From the NCBI GenBank assembly GCA_937903315.1, contig CALCZO010000079.1, positions 1 through 14,256 on the forward strand: DNA of 14,256 nucleotides, read 5' to 3'. The stretch is from an uncultured Alphaproteobacteria bacterium. Lineage in GTDB: Bacteria > Pseudomonadota > Alphaproteobacteria > Rhizobiales > Beijerinckiaceae. Numbering within the stretch: the first letter of the stretch is position 1; every line of letters starts with the position of its first letter. This document shows positions 14,174-14,256 of the stretch, piece after piece. The notes under the pieces were generated by a model, which saw only the letters and a program-made list of their open reading frames with translations, made no database searches and was not told the origin of the DNA. Both the position numbers and the translations under genes were made by a program.

Positions 14174-14256
14174 AACTTACATCAGGCTCCGCCTACTTAG
14201 AGTGCGAGGCAAGGATTCTTTCTAATTGGAATTGACAACCAGAAAATCGCCTTCAA

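Noticed and set aside
1..14256. CRISPR arrays, tRNA or rRNA genes, intact insertion sequences
   Set aside because: I found no regularly spaced repeats, no tRNA- or rRNA-like segment, and no transposase or integrase gene.

Overview
The window looks like a piece of a high-GC alphaproteobacterial chromosome (or a similar metabolically versatile proteobacterium). This rests on GC-rich codon use, a DctPQM TRAP transporter, a HisJ/HisQ/HisM-type ABC importer, a VapBC module and an acyl-CoA aromatic monooxygenase start. No taxonomic marker gene is present, so this is an inference. Most of the window (about 1-12150) is dense metabolic DNA. The right end (about 12400-14256) is less GC-rich, sparsely coding and accessory in character.

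Layout: (1) Bases 1-89 hold the first 29 codons of a leftward FAD monooxygenase of the salicylyl-CoA/2-aminobenzoyl-CoA hydroxylase type, with a promoter and a strong AT-rich palindrome just upstream. (2) Bases 258-3157 are a leftward TRAP operon, dctP-dctQ-dctM, with a strong hairpin between dctP and dctQ. (3) A 371-base divergent control region separates it from a rightward succinate-semialdehyde-dehydrogenase-type gene (3529-4986). (4) A leftward amidase (4992-6287) ends 5 bases from it. (5) Divergent from the amidase is a rightward operon of a polar amino-acid binding protein, two ABC permeases and a PLP aminotransferase (6468-9940), with a hairpin after the binding-protein gene and no ATPase gene. 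(6) A leftward SDR dehydrogenase (9937-10716) overlaps the aminotransferase end by four bases. (7) A rightward DUF454/YbaN-type membrane protein (10854-11222) faces a leftward MenA-type prenyltransferase (11233-12150). (8) An accessory end contains a small leftward reading frame broken by two in-frame stops (12415-12813), a possible 60-residue rightward ORF, a 311-base non-coding stretch with a TGTGGACC repeat, and a leftward vapBC module whose likely operator lies between its -35 and -10 boxes.

How the genes may work together: the TRAP operon next to a CoA-dependent aromatic hydroxylase suggests uptake of an aromatic or other carboxylic acid. The middle block (amidase, amino-acid-type uptake, aminotransferase, SDR, semialdehyde dehydrogenase) has the parts expected for importing and degrading a nitrogenous compound: amide hydrolysis, transamination, then oxidation of an alcohol or aldehyde. 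The substrate cannot be read from sequence. I saw no rRNA, tRNA, CRISPR array or intact insertion sequence.
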